From Candidatus Zhuqueibacterota bacterium (GTDB taxonomy: Bacteria; Zhuqueibacterota; Zhuqueibacteria; Oceanimicrobiales; Oceanimicrobiaceae): 60,882 nt of DNA. The notes beneath the pieces were generated by a model, which saw nothing but the letters and a program-made list of their open reading frames with translations, did not search any database and had not been told where the DNA came from. Of the stretch, positions 53,366-60,882 are shown in pieces. The stretch lies in the NCBI GenBank assembly GCA_029262005.1, contig JAJDAG010000173.1:1-60882 (forward strand). Direction: 5' to 3'. The stretch's first letter is position 1. The number at the start of each line of letters is the position of its first letter. The translations under genes were made by a program, and so were the position numbers.

Positions 53366-54425
53366 AATTGAGCGGCTCCGGAAACGACTTCACCAACTCG
53401 AATTAGATGCGTTTCTGGTTTCCTCTATAACAAACATTAGATATCTTTTCGGTTTTACAGGGTCGAATGCAATCGCTTTGATTACATCCGGCCCTTCTTA
53501 TTTTATCACGGACCGGCGTTACGGTCAGCAGTCTGAACAGGAAGTTCAGAAGGCAGAAATCATCATTTCTAAAAGCGATCTCTTTTCGGAATTGAGAAAA
53601 ATCCCTGGGGTAAACGGTTTTGGCAGGGTTGGCATTGAGGCTTCACATATGTGTGTGCAGGATTTTTCCTGTTTGCGAAGAACACTCTCAGGGCCAAAAG
53701 TGATTGCGTCTGAACGAATTGTTGAACGGTTTGCCAGTGTTAAAGACGCTGCGGAGATTGAGAATATTCAGCGCGCGGCAAGAATTTGCTGCAGCGTCTA
53801 CAATTCGTTGCTGACCGTCATCAAACCGGGTGTCACCGAGCTGGATATTTCCGCTGAAATTTCTTACCGAACAAAACGCGCAGGCAGCGAACGCGATCCA
53901 TTTGAGCCCATTGTGGCCAGCGGAGTCCGTTCGGCCTTGCCGCACGGGATTTCTTCAAGCAAAAAAATTGAACCGGGAGATTTAATCATCGTTGACTTTG
54001 GCGCCACTGTCAACGGTTATGCCGCAGATTTTACACGCACTCTGGTAGCAGGGGAGCCCACATCTCAACAGTCGGAAATGGCAGCCGTTGTCACCCAGTC
54101 CCTGGAATTGGCAGAGCAATCGGCTTTACCCGGTTTGACCGGCATGCAACTCGATGCGATTGCCAGAAACCACATCGCCGGCACTGCTTACAAAGATTGT
54201 TTTCAACACTCTTTGGGGCATGGCCTGGGTTTGAGCGTCCATGAATTGCCAAGAATTGGAGAGAAAAGCAAAGATCCGTTGCAGGCAGGAAATGTAATCA
54301 CATTGGAACCGGGCATCTATCTGCCGGAAGTTGGAGGAATTCGGATTGAGGATGATTTTGTAATCACAAAATCCGGGGCAGAAAACCTTACTCCTGAGCC
54401 GAGAGCGCTCTCAATAATTGAGTAA
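53355..54425 (+). CDS. M24B peptidase (Xaa-Pro aminopeptidase/dipeptidase)
   Basis: The enzyme removes the N-terminal residue before a proline. An N-terminal creatinase-like domain (about 1-125) contains RYLFGFTGSNAI and ITDRRYGQQSE. The pita-bread catalytic domain (about 130-350) has the five metal ligands: Asp in IIVDFGATVNG and DFTRTL, His in HSLGHGLGLSVHE, and the two Glu in LEPGIYLPE and RIEDDFVI. The length of about 356 fits PepQ/YpdF-type enzymes. The ATG at 53355 overlaps the TPR gene end by 11 bp; a GTG at 53352 is in frame but less likely. Confidence 0.93.
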   Translation: MPDRIERLRKRLHQLELDAFLVSSITNIRYLFGFTGSNAIALITSGPSYFITDRRYGQQSEQEVQKAEIIISKSDLFSELRKIPGVNGFGRVGIEASHMCVQDFSCLRRTLSGPKVIASERIVERFASVKDAAEIENIQRAARICCSVYNSLLTVIKPGVTELDISAEISYRTKRAGSERDPFEPIVASGVRSALPHGISSSKKIEPGDLIIVDFGATVNGYAADFTRTLVAGEPTSQQSEMAAVVTQSLELAEQSALPGLTGMQLDAIARNHIAGTAYKDCFQHSLGHGLGLSVHELPRIGEKSKDPLQAGNVITLEPGIYLPEVGGIRIEDDFVITKSGAENLTPEPRALSIIE

Positions 54426-54517
54426 AAAGCAACCCCTCTCTGATTTTTAATGCAGCAATTTTATTTAGTGAAAAGCCAGCGAAGTCGCATTTTCTTGAAA
54501 GACAAAAATTACTGATC

Positions 54518-55411
54518 GTGGATATTTCGATTGCCATTGTCACCTATAATAGTGCCGGCGAAATAGCAGCTTGCATGGCCTCTGTAGTTCGCGATCTGGG
54601 CAAGGCGCTCGGCCAGGTGGTGTTGGTGGACAATGCTTCAACAGACGGCACGATCGACGCGGTGAAAAAGGAAGTGAATCGCCATGAAGATGCATATTGC
54701 CGGTTTGAAGTCGTGCAGAATAAAAAAAATGTAGGTTTCACCAGGGCGCTGAACCAGGTGCTCACACGCTGTCGAGGGCGTTATATTTTGGTCTTGAATC
54801 CGGATACAGAGTTGCTTTCACCGTGTCTTTCAATTCTCATGGACGCACTTGAGCAGGACAATTCGATTGGTGTGGTCGCGCCACAGTTACTCAATTCAGA
54901 CGGCACAATTCAAAAATCCTGTCGCCGATTTCCACGCCGCCGCGATCTACTTTTTGAAGTGAGCGGTTTGAGCTATATCTTCTCTGAAAGCAGCCGTTTC
55001 AATCGGTGGAAGATGGGCAGCTTTGAGCATCGTGTGCGTTCATTTGTTGAGCAGCCTCAAGGTGCATTTTTGTTTTTCCGGCGTTCATTGCTTCAGGAAG
55101 TGGGGCCGTGGGATGAGCGATTTCCCATGTTTTTCAGTGATGTTGATTGGTGTAAGCGCGTTATAAAAAAAGAATATCAAATTCTTTTTGAACCGACTGC
55201 ACGCGCCTTACATCACAAAGGCGTCAGTATTTCTCGAAACAGAGCAGCCATGATATGGACTTCACATCGTTCGTTTTATCACTATTTTAAAAAGCACACG
55301 CGCAATATTGTGCTTGAAAATGAATTTTTTGGACTTATATTATTGCTGGCCGGTTTTGCCAGAATCGCTGTTTATTATGTTGCTCGAATTCTCGGGTCTT
55401 TTGGCAAGTAA
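54518..55411 (+). CDS. Family 2 glycosyltransferase, rhamnosyltransferase-like
   Basis: The GT-A fold starts MDISIAIVTYNSAGEI with a GTG at 54518. DNASTDGTID is present near 37-46 and VLNPDTEL (the DxD-like region) is near 95. A further region (RRFPRRRDLLFEVSGLSY, near 137-155) and FSDVDWCKRV near 204 are typical of WbbL-type rhamnosyltransferases. A hydrophobic C-terminal helix (LILLLAGFARIAVYYVARIL) suggests membrane attachment. The donor sugar cannot be read. It could help build surface polysaccharide with the epimerase at 49191. The gap to the preceding peptidase gene is 92 bp and shows nothing recognisable. Confidence 0.88.
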   Translation: MDISIAIVTYNSAGEIAACMASVVRDLGKALGQVVLVDNASTDGTIDAVKKEVNRHEDAYCRFEVVQNKKNVGFTRALNQVLTRCRGRYILVLNPDTELLSPCLSILMDALEQDNSIGVVAPQLLNSDGTIQKSCRRFPRRRDLLFEVSGLSYIFSESSRFNRWKMGSFEHRVRSFVEQPQGAFLFFRRSLLQEVGPWDERFPMFFSDVDWCKRVIKKEYQILFEPTARALHHKGVSISRNRAAMIWTSHRSFYHYFKKHTRNIVLENEFFGLILLLAGFARIAVYYVARILGSFGK

Positions 55412-55432
55412 ACAACTTTCAGGAGTAGTTTT

Positions 55433-55777
55433 ATGCAAGACAACACTCAAGTATCGCCTCGGGTTCAAGACAGCATCGGAATCATGGACATAAGCGGTGA
55501 GGTAACCAGTTTTTCCGAGAAGATTATTGAGGAGACATACGAGAAATTTTCTAAAGATGGTTTACAAACCATTTGTTTGAGTTTTGAAAAGGTAAAGTAC
55601 ATTAATAGTGCAGGCATGGCTATCATTATTGGTCTTTTGACCAAGAGCCGTAAGCGCGAGCAGGAGTTGCGCTGTTGGGGGTTAACTGATCATTTTCAAA
55701 AGATTTTTGATATGGTTGGTATCACCAAATATATGAAACACTTTCCCGACGAGGCCGCGGGGCTGGAGGGCAAATAG
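55433..55777 (+). CDS. STAS-domain anti-sigma-factor antagonist (second copy)
   Basis: This is a small single STAS domain of 114 aa. The phospho-acceptor region reads YINSAGMAIIIG near residue 60, with Asn at the place where most homologues have Asp, and one Ser. It differs clearly from the copy at 35280-35618. An AGGAG ribosome-binding site lies upstream of the ATG at 55433. No anti-sigma or phosphatase gene lies beside it, so its partner may be the RsbW-like protein at 34858 or one outside the window. It is convergent with the DUF1207-like gene, 17 bp away. Confidence 0.83.
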   Translation: MQDNTQVSPRVQDSIGIMDISGEVTSFSEKIIEETYEKFSKDGLQTICLSFEKVKYINSAGMAIIIGLLTKSRKREQELRCWGLTDHFQKIFDMVGITKYMKHFPDEAAGLEGK

Positions 55778-55794
55778 TTTCAATCCTGCCTGGT

Positions 55795-56676
55795 TCAATA
55801 GTCGAAAGCCATCACCATGTTAATATCGCGTTCCTTTCTTGATAGAAATTGTCCCTGATTTGAATAGCCGCTAAAAATTTCCAATGCCAGGCGCATCCTC
55901 CGTAGCCTGTTTTTTCCTATAATGAACCCTGTCTGCCAATTTAATTCGATGTTCCAATTTAGCTCCTGCCTGCTCTTGAAGTCAATCGCCATAAAAGGGT
56001 AAATGAGGGACCGCTCACGCCGATTATGCCATTCCATTCCTGCCTGGAAACTCCATGGTTTGCTTTCAGCAGTCTCTAACCGACTGACGACAATATGATA
56101 AGCCCAGATGAGGCCGCTGTAAAGGCGAAGCTTGCGAGTATTCACCGCACCAAAAAGTTGCAGAAACTCTCTGCTGAATTTTTTGGGTTTTGAGAAATAA
56201 GCGGACTCGTCACCATAGAAAACGATGGTGCTGCCAACATCGTCAATCCGGTTGAAATCGTCGCCCAGGTGGCTGCTGATGTGTGTCCACATGAGCCTTG
56301 AGGAGAAAGCGCCTAACTGTATATCCAGGGGAAATGCCAGCGTGTAGTCGGTGGATTGCACTGGAAAATCAGGGGATTCTATCTTCAGAACAATAAATGT
56401 GTTTCCTTCTATACGTAGTTGAATGGGTAGTTTTTTCAATTGAAACTGTAGCAGACCCACGGAGTAACCAATGTTGCCGTTGAATTCTCGTCTGCCTGTG
56501 CGTACTTTGGCGCTAAGTTGAACCTCACTGGGGTCAGCAAGCCTGGGAGTAAAGAGCCGTTGCCGGGGGAAAAGTGAAAAAGGCGTGTTTCCATCTTTCT
56601 GAGCAAAGACCGGGGAAAGTCCCAAATTCAGGGTGAAAAAGAGTGCGAGTATCAGTATGTTTTTTTGAGTCGTCAT
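55795..56676 (-). CDS. DUF1207-like outer-membrane beta-barrel protein
   Basis: The start at 56676 (MTTQKNILILALFF) gives a signal peptide ending at VFAQ and has AAAGG about 9 nt upstream. An earlier in-frame start at 56757 would hide it behind 27 residues. FSLFPRQRLFTPRLADPSE, right after the signal, and WTHISSHLGDDFN near 150 fit DUF1207, a barrel family of unknown function. The rest consists of alternating beta strands with Trp/Tyr girdles, ending in an aromatic residue (AFDY), as in outer-membrane barrels. The gene is on the opposite strand to its neighbours. I cannot give a substrate. Confidence 0.7.
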   Translation of the reverse strand: MTTQKNILILALFFTLNLGLSPVFAQKDGNTPFSLFPRQRLFTPRLADPSEVQLSAKVRTGRREFNGNIGYSVGLLQFQLKKLPIQLRIEGNTFIVLKIESPDFPVQSTDYTLAFPLDIQLGAFSSRLMWTHISSHLGDDFNRIDDVGSTIVFYGDESAYFSKPKKFSREFLQLFGAVNTRKLRLYSGLIWAYHIVVSRLETAESKPWSFQAGMEWHNRRERSLIYPFMAIDFKSRQELNWNIELNWQTGFIIGKNRLRRMRLALEIFSGYSNQGQFLSRKERDINMVMAFDY

Positions 56677-56898
56677 CAGGTTGACCTTTTCTATTGATAC
56701 TTTGGAAAAAGTAAGTTCGTGCCTGGTTTGTTGCATGTTAATTTTAGCCAGCCTCATTATGTTGTTATATTGAAATATCGTCCAACAAAGCTGTCATATT
56801 TAGGCTTGATGAAACTATTTGTTTTTCCAGTCCTGTTTGTTAAATTGAAAATGTAATTGGCTGTTTGGGCGAATCCTTCTAACTTTGCAGATTATTTT

Positions 56899-57600
56899 AT
56901 GGGCATGAAATTATTACTTTTTGACGTTGACTTAACGTTGATAAACAGTGGCGGCGCGGGTCGTCGGGCTATGAGTCGAGCCTTTACGGAGTTATTTGGC
57001 AACACGAACGGGTTGCACAAGGTGAGTTTTGCCGGCAGAACCGATCCCGCGATTCTGCGTGAAGCGCTTGAACATCATGGTGATGAGTGGAGCGAAGTAA
57101 TTCAGGAGGCGTTTAAGCGACGATATCTCGAATATCTTGTGCATGAGATTGCGCGAAACCATGAGGATAAACATGTCGAGCCTGGCGTCGAACCGTTGCT
57201 AGACACACTCAATCAGCGTTCTGATATCACGCTCGCTTTGTTGACTGGCAATTGGCGGGCTGGTGCCCGGACCAAACTGGAGCATTTTTCACTTTGGCAT
57301 TATTTTGAATTTGGCGCTTTTGCTGATGATGCCTGGATCCGAAATGAGTTGCCGGCCGTTGCTGCAAGCAGGTTTGAGGAAAACAGTGGACATGGCATTG
57401 CACCTGAAAATGTTTACGTCATCGGCGACACCCCCCGGGATGTGGCTTGTGCACAACCGTTTGGGGCGCGCAGTGTTGCCGTGGCAACCGGTTTATATTC
57501 TTACTCTCAACTCAAAGCTGCAAACCCTGACTTTCTCTATCACGACTTGTCAAATATGAATGCATTTTTGAACATGCTTGAGGGAAAAAATGAGATATAA
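56899..57600 (+). CDS. HAD-superfamily phosphatase (phosphoglycolate phosphatase-like)
   Basis: The motifs are DVDLTLINSG (Asp nucleophile and acid, near residue 8), LLTGNWRAG (motif II), Lys in ARTKLEHFS (motif III) and VIGDTPRDVACAQPFG (motif IV). The alpha-helical cap lies between motifs I and II, so it is of the C1 type. Phosphoglycolate and pyrophosphate phosphatases share this layout; the substrate is not determined. I use the ATG at 56899 (a second ATG is at 56905); a TTG at 56857 would add an unnatural N-terminus. It overlaps the aldo/keto reductase start by 11 bp. Confidence 0.85.
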   Translation: MGMKLLLFDVDLTLINSGGAGRRAMSRAFTELFGNTNGLHKVSFAGRTDPAILREALEHHGDEWSEVIQEAFKRRYLEYLVHEIARNHEDKHVEPGVEPLLDTLNQRSDITLALLTGNWRAGARTKLEHFSLWHYFEFGAFADDAWIRNELPAVAASRFEENSGHGIAPENVYVIGDTPRDVACAQPFGARSVAVATGLYSYSQLKAANPDFLYHDLSNMNAFLNMLEGKNEI

Positions 57601-58528
57601 AAAATTGGGTTCAACCGGACTAGACGTTTCGGTTATTGGACTCGGCACCTGGGCCATGGGAGGACGCTGGTGGGGGCCAACCGACGATGAAACTGCTGTT
57701 GCTGCCATTAATCAAGCCTTTAGCCTTGGCATTAATCTGATCGACACGGCCGATATTTATGGATTCGGCCATTCCGAGTCGTTACTGGGAGAGGTTCTTG
57801 GGTCGCGCAGAAAGAATGTGATTTTGGCAACCAAGGTAGGACTGCGTTGGAACAACAAAGGCAAGGTCCGGCACGACCTCAGTCCTGAACACATCGCCAT
57901 GGCCATTGATGCGAGTTTAAAACGCCTGAAAACCGATTACGTTGACATTTATCAGGTTCATTGGCCTGACCCTGAAGTGCCCATCGAAGCCACGGCTGAG
58001 GCGCTCCTTGAATGCGTTGAGTCCGGTAAAGTTCGCTTCCTCGGTTTTTCAAATCATGCGCCGAAATTGATGAATGAGTTTCGCAAGCACGGTCAGTTTG
58101 ATGTGTGTCAGCCGCCTCTAAATTTGTTTGAGCGTCACGCTGAAGTGGGGGTATTGCCTTACTGCTACAAAAAAAATGTGGGTGTTCTGGTTTACAGCCC
58201 ACTTTGTAGAGGGCTGCTTTCAGGGGGTTTTAAGGTTGGCCAGGAATTCAATGAGTCGTTGCGGCGCAACGATCCCTTCTTTAATGGTAAGGTGTTCGAA
58301 CGGAATCTTGCAGTTGTGGCGAAGCTTAAAGAGTTTGCCGAAGAGCATAATCGGACGGTTTCACAGCTTGCGCTGGCATGGATTTTGGCGCACTCTGGCG
58401 TGACTACTGCTTTGTGCGGTGCGCGTAAGCCGGAGCATTTTAGCGAAAATGTGGGGGCTGCGGACTGGAAACTTAGCTATGCCCAGCTAGAGCAAATTGA
58501 GAAAATTTTGATAACAAGCCAAATCTGA
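57590..58528 (+). CDS. Aldo/keto reductase
   Basis: This NADPH-dependent oxidoreductase has a TIM barrel. The family's catalytic tetrad is present: Asp and Tyr in DTADIYGFG (near 48-56), Lys in ATKVGLRW (near 82) and His in YQVHWPDP (near 120). GLGTWAMGG near residue 18 and RKPEHFSENVGA near 283 are typical. The start is the ATG at 57590, overlapping the HAD gene by 11 bp. The substrate is unknown. It ends 15 bp from the converging Spy-like gene; there is no obvious terminator in that gap. Confidence 0.9.
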   Translation: MRYKKLGSTGLDVSVIGLGTWAMGGRWWGPTDDETAVAAINQAFSLGINLIDTADIYGFGHSESLLGEVLGSRRKNVILATKVGLRWNNKGKVRHDLSPEHIAMAIDASLKRLKTDYVDIYQVHWPDPEVPIEATAEALLECVESGKVRFLGFSNHAPKLMNEFRKHGQFDVCQPPLNLFERHAEVGVLPYCYKKNVGVLVYSPLCRGLLSGGFKVGQEFNESLRRNDPFFNGKVFERNLAVVAKLKEFAEEHNRTVSQLALAWILAHSGVTTALCGARKPEHFSENVGAADWKLSYAQLEQIEKILITSQI

Positions 58529-58543
58529 ATTTGACACAGGTTT

Positions 58544-59233
58544 TCATCTTTGCCGCTTCCGCTCTCGTCTCTCTTCCCTTAATTCCTGTGGTGTGCCATC
58601 TCTTCGAAATGGTGGATGTTCCGGCGGCCCGAAACGTCCACGCCGGAACTGCTTCATTTTTTGAAACTGCTTTAATTGTTCGGGCGTCAGAATTGCTTCG
58701 ATGCGCTCATCAATTTCCCGTAGCCTTGCCCGGCGTTGCCCTTTTCCCGAATGTGGCAATTTGTGCGTGCCGGATCGTGATTTGAATGTGTCGAGCATGA
58801 TATTTTTGAGCTCAGCTTGTTGTGATTCATCCAGAGCCAACTCTTCGGTCAGGCGTTTCACCCGTTCTTCAACCATGTTTTTCGGGGCGCGTTCGAGGTG
58901 CCGTTCCAGGCGCTGCCTCTGTTCTTCGGTTAGAGTGGATAACAAATCAGTATGAATCGAGTCATATATAGCGACTATTTCGTCTTCACATTCTTCCCGA
59001 ATCGCAGCAATTTGGTCATAACGTTGGTTGAGTGTCTCTTGCAACGCTTTATGCTGCGAATCGTCCGGTTTGATAATTCGCTTCATGATTCGATGGAAGC
59101 GTTCCTCCGGCCGCATTTCACCAAGGCGTGTAACACGCTGATGTCTCAAGGCGCCGCCGGCCAATGCCCCAATCACGATGCCAATGACCAGCGTTGCCGC
59201 CAGAATAAGTAATGTTTGTGATTTCTTACTCAT
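58544..59233 (-). CDS. Spy/CpxP-like periplasmic protein with LTxxQ motifs
   Basis: An N-terminal membrane anchor or signal (LLILAATLVIGIVIGALAGG, about residues 8-27) leads to a charged helical domain. LTEEQRQRLERHL near 101 and LTPEQLKQFQKM near 183 carry the LTxxQ motif of Spy/CpxP periplasmic proteins. The tail is rich in Arg, Pro and Glu. It is the third gene of the ECF operon, with a 4-bp ATGA overlap with the anti-sigma gene. By analogy it may be a periplasmic stress sensor or chaperone. No metal-binding motif is obvious. Confidence 0.78.
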   Translation of the reverse strand: MSKKSQTLLILAATLVIGIVIGALAGGALRHQRVTRLGEMRPEERFHRIMKRIIKPDDSQHKALQETLNQRYDQIAAIREECEDEIVAIYDSIHTDLLSTLTEEQRQRLERHLERAPKNMVEERVKRLTEELALDESQQAELKNIMLDTFKSRSGTHKLPHSGKGQRRARLREIDERIEAILTPEQLKQFQKMKQFRRGRFGPPEHPPFRRDGTPQELREERRERKRQR

Positions 59234-59649
59234 AGTTCCTCCAATGGCAGAAATTCAATTTCCAGAGTTTCCTCCAAAGTCAGTTTCTGCATAGCCAGAA
59301 GGTCATCCGGTGCAATGCTTCCGGCTTTGATTATGTTGTTTGTGAGCAGAACGGCAATTGCAATGGCGGCCACGGCGCCAATGAGGCGAAATGACCAAAG
59401 CAGAGATGCAATGAAGTCGGTGCGCTGCTCTTTCCCGGCTTTAATTTGATTCATGACCCGCGCTGAAAAGAATGGCCGGAATGAGCGGACTGCGCCTCTG
59501 CCTACCAGGTTTCTCATTGCCAGAATCTGTTGTTTTTCTGCCTGTAATTCCGGTGATGCTTGCAAAGCCGTCTCGAGTTTTTTATTTTCATCCGGCGTCA
59601 GTTCGGCGTCAAATGAGCGATTAAGCAACTCCTGGAATTCTCTTTTCAT
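59230..59649 (-). CDS. Anti-sigma factor of the ECF operon
   Basis: This 139-residue protein has an N-terminal helical part (FQELLNRSFDAELTPDENKK...) that probably binds the sigma factor and a membrane span (LLWSFRLIGAVAAIAIAVLL, about residues 84-103). A short periplasmic or cytoplasmic acidic tail follows. The zinc-binding HxxxCxxC motif of ZAS anti-sigmas is absent, so it is a zinc-free type. It overlaps the sigma gene and the Spy-like gene by 4 bp each (ATGA). Anchored anti-sigmas release the sigma factor on envelope stress. Confidence 0.82.
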   Translation of the reverse strand: MKREFQELLNRSFDAELTPDENKKLETALQASPELQAEKQQILAMRNLVGRGAVRSFRPFFSARVMNQIKAGKEQRTDFIASLLWSFRLIGAVAAIAIAVLLTNNIIKAGSIAPDDLLAMQKLTLEETLEIEFLPLEEL

Positions 59650-60209
59650 GCTTCCTCCTTAAAAATAGGAACAAGATGTTCTTTCAGTTTTTGTTGGGCG
59701 CGTGCCAGCCTGGAAAGAACCGTGCCGACGGGTATTTTTAGAATTTCAGCCGTTTCCGCAGTGGAGTATCCGTCAATGAGTCGCAGGACCAGAACTGAAC
59801 GAAAATTGTTGTCGAGCTTCTGAATAGATTTTTGTACCAGCTCTTGCTCTTCTTTTTGTTGCATAGATTCGTTTGGCTCAAATGTCATGTCGCGAATGTC
59901 ATCCTCTGTGTCTGTGAAAAGAAGCTGTCGGCGTTTTCTCCGTTTGAGTTCATTTAAGCTTAAATTTATGGCAATTCTTGTCAAGTAGGTGCCCAAAGAC
60001 GCGTCCTCACGGAATTTGTCCAGATACTTGTAGAGTCGGATGAAAACTTCCTGGCCCACATCATCAGCCGCCTGGCAGTTGCCGAGCATACCAATGACAG
60101 TCGCTGCGATCTGGGGTTCGTATTTTTTTACAATTGATTCAAAGGCGCTGAGTTCGCCGGCTTTTGTTCTTGCAATCAGTTCTGTGTCGGTCACGGTGGC
60201 CTTTTTCAC
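59646..60209 (-). CDS. ECF sigma factor (RpoE-like)
   Basis: The sigma-70 region 2 (about 15-85) is visible as KYEPQIAATVIGML and QAADDVGQEVFIRLYKYLD, and region 4 (about 125-180) as DGYSTAETAEILKIPVGTVLSRL. The start is the GTG at 60209; AGGA lies 5 nt before it. It overlaps the anti-sigma gene by 4 bp. A candidate autoregulatory promoter lies about 20-50 bases upstream (60227-60256). It probably controls the envelope-stress response, with the Spy-like protein as sensor or effector. Confidence 0.92.
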   Translation of the reverse strand: MKKATVTDTELIARTKAGELSAFESIVKKYEPQIAATVIGMLGNCQAADDVGQEVFIRLYKYLDKFREDASLGTYLTRIAINLSLNELKRRKRRQLLFTDTEDDIRDMTFEPNESMQQKEEQELVQKSIQKLDNNFRSVLVLRLIDGYSTAETAEILKIPVGTVLSRLARAQQKLKEHLVPIFKEEA

Positions 60210-60226
60210 TTTTCCTGTCCCGCTGT

Positions 60227-60256
60227 TTAGACCTTTGACGATAGCGGTTTATTCCC
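60227..60256 (-). promoter_or_regulatory. Candidate ECF-sigma autoregulatory promoter
   Basis: On the minus strand GGGAATAA (60249-60256) and GTCTAA (60227-60232) are separated by 16 nt. These are typical -35 and -10 elements for ECF sigma factors. The predicted start, near 60220, would leave a leader of about 10 nt before the GTG at 60209, including its AGGA. This implies that the sigma factor transcribes its own operon. Confidence 0.65.
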
Positions 60257-60507
60257 ATTTTAGCAAATAAATAATGCCCACCACAAGCTTCTTTTTTGGG
60301 AAATTGAGTAACAGCTTTCGCGTCAGGTTGGTCTTCTGGGTATTGCTCTGGTAATGGAGCCATAATTCAAAAAATACTTGCAGAACGTAAGATATGTGGT
60401 ATATTTAATAGATTCTCAATTTTGCACTCGGACCTTTGTTTATTCCTTCGTTGCTGACTACGCGATCAAATTCAACCCTACAACCGAAACGTGAAAAGAA
60501 GGCTCTT

Positions 60508-60882
60508 TTGAAACAAAAAAAAATGCGCATGAAACAAGTATCATGCCCGGTTATTTTCAAAGCAAGCGTTGCTATAATATTTTTCCTAACCTTACTCGCC
60601 GATTTTTTTTGTCTATCTACGGTTGTTGCGCAAACCAAGACCGCAGCAGCAAAACACACCGAAACCCACTGGCAGGAAGCCGGACTGCCTTTCATTCAAA
60701 ACTTCGACCCGAAAGAGTACAGCGCCTCTCCCCAAAACGTTATGGTGGTGCGAGACCACCGCGGGGTGATGTACTTTGCAAATATTTCAGGCGTACTCGA
60801 ATACGATGGCGTGTCCTGGCGTCTGATTACGCTCCCAAACAAGGCTGCGGTTTTTACACTCGGGATTGATAAAAACGGAATC
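60508..60882 (+). CDS. N-terminal part of a Reg_prop-type sensor protein (runs off the window)
   Basis: The frame is open to the window end. A TTG at 60508 follows AAGAAGG by 5 nt; ATGs at 60523 and 60529 are alternative starts. The first residues make a signal sequence (VIFKASVAIIFFLTLL, then VVAQ). The mature part begins TGGCAGGAAGCC... (WQEAGLPFIQNFDPKEYS), followed by QNVMVVRDHRGVMYFANISG and VLEYDGVSWRLI. These are typical starts of periplasmic two-component regulator propeller (Reg_prop) sensors, which usually continue to a Y_Y_Y domain, a membrane span and a histidine kinase, a diguanylate cyclase or a LytTR domain. The output domain cannot be seen. It is divergent from the ECF operon. 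Confidence 0.7.
   Translation, partial: MKQKKMRMKQVSCPVIFKASVAIIFFLTLLADFFCLSTVVAQTKTAAAKHTETHWQEAGLPFIQNFDPKEYSASPQNVMVVRDHRGVMYFANISGVLEYDGVSWRLITLPNKAAVFTLGIDKNGI

Noticed and set aside
60543-60869. Plus-strand open frame near the right end of the window
   Set aside because: It is out of frame with the signal peptide and Reg_prop motifs; the real gene starts at 60508 or 60523.
1-60882. CRISPR arrays, insertion sequences, phage genes, rRNA
   Set aside because: No regularly spaced repeats, transposases, integrases or rRNA were found in the window.

Overview
The window looks like a chromosomal segment from a diderm (Gram-negative) bacterium of moderate GC. Outer-membrane functions are encoded throughout: a secretin, an Mla-type lipid transporter, an LptE-like lipoprotein and a DUF1207-like barrel. 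The style of the genes (PEGA kinases, FHA/FG-GAP receptors, a Reg_prop sensor, pilins starting with MG) resembles the FCB superphylum and neighbouring candidate phyla such as Calditrichota or KSB1. That placement is an inference from gene content only; there is no rRNA or other phylogenetic marker strong enough to settle it.

Region 1 (1-2035) holds an unrecognised gene and, convergent to it, coaX (type III pantothenate kinase). A 342-bp non-coding gap follows.

Region 2 (2036-33124, all minus strand) is the most striking part. A complete type IV pilus-like assembly locus (pilin, PilC, PilB, PilT, a PilM-PilN-SPOR fusion, a PilO/PilP-like protein, secretin and three pilin-like or PilX-like proteins) is bracketed by two paralogous signalling modules in the same order. 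Each module reads: Hanks-type kinase with PEGA repeats; membrane protein with two FHA domains and an FG-GAP propeller; (PP2C phosphatase, in the upstream module only); TPR membrane protein; and a cytoplasmic TPR / degenerate cyclase-like / pseudokinase protein. Most genes overlap or are separated by a few bases, so the region reads as one or a few long transcripts. My inference is that it is a phospho-signalling envelope system devoted to controlling a pilus or secretion machine. All pilin-like proteins lack a normal prepilin leader.

Region 3 (33463-43178, plus strand) starts with an Rsb-like partner-switch set (SpoIIE phosphatase, HATPase anti-sigma kinase, STAS antagonist). It runs by overlap into mlaE-mlaF-mlaD and a lipoprotein, then an NtrC-type sigma-54 regulator, a lytic transglycosylase, and a two-gene phosphorelay in which the first protein has a phospho-acceptor His domain but no ATPase domain. 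A bidirectional terminator separates this from ppiD on the minus strand.

Region 4 (45066-58528) is mostly housekeeping and envelope genes on the plus strand: uvrB, purD, a sugar-nucleotide epimerase, a sigma-54 activator, lptE, a TPR protein, an M24 peptidase, a GT2 glycosyltransferase, a STAS protein, a DUF1207-like protein (minus strand), a HAD phosphatase and an aldo/keto reductase. A 657-bp gap before uvrB carries a near-consensus sigma-70 promoter far from the gene.

Region 5 (58544-60882) is an ECF sigma / anti-sigma / Spy-like periplasmic operon on the minus strand with a good candidate autoregulatory promoter. Divergent from it is the beginning of a Reg_prop-type sensor gene that runs off the window. 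No rRNA, tRNA, CRISPR array, insertion sequence or phage gene was seen.
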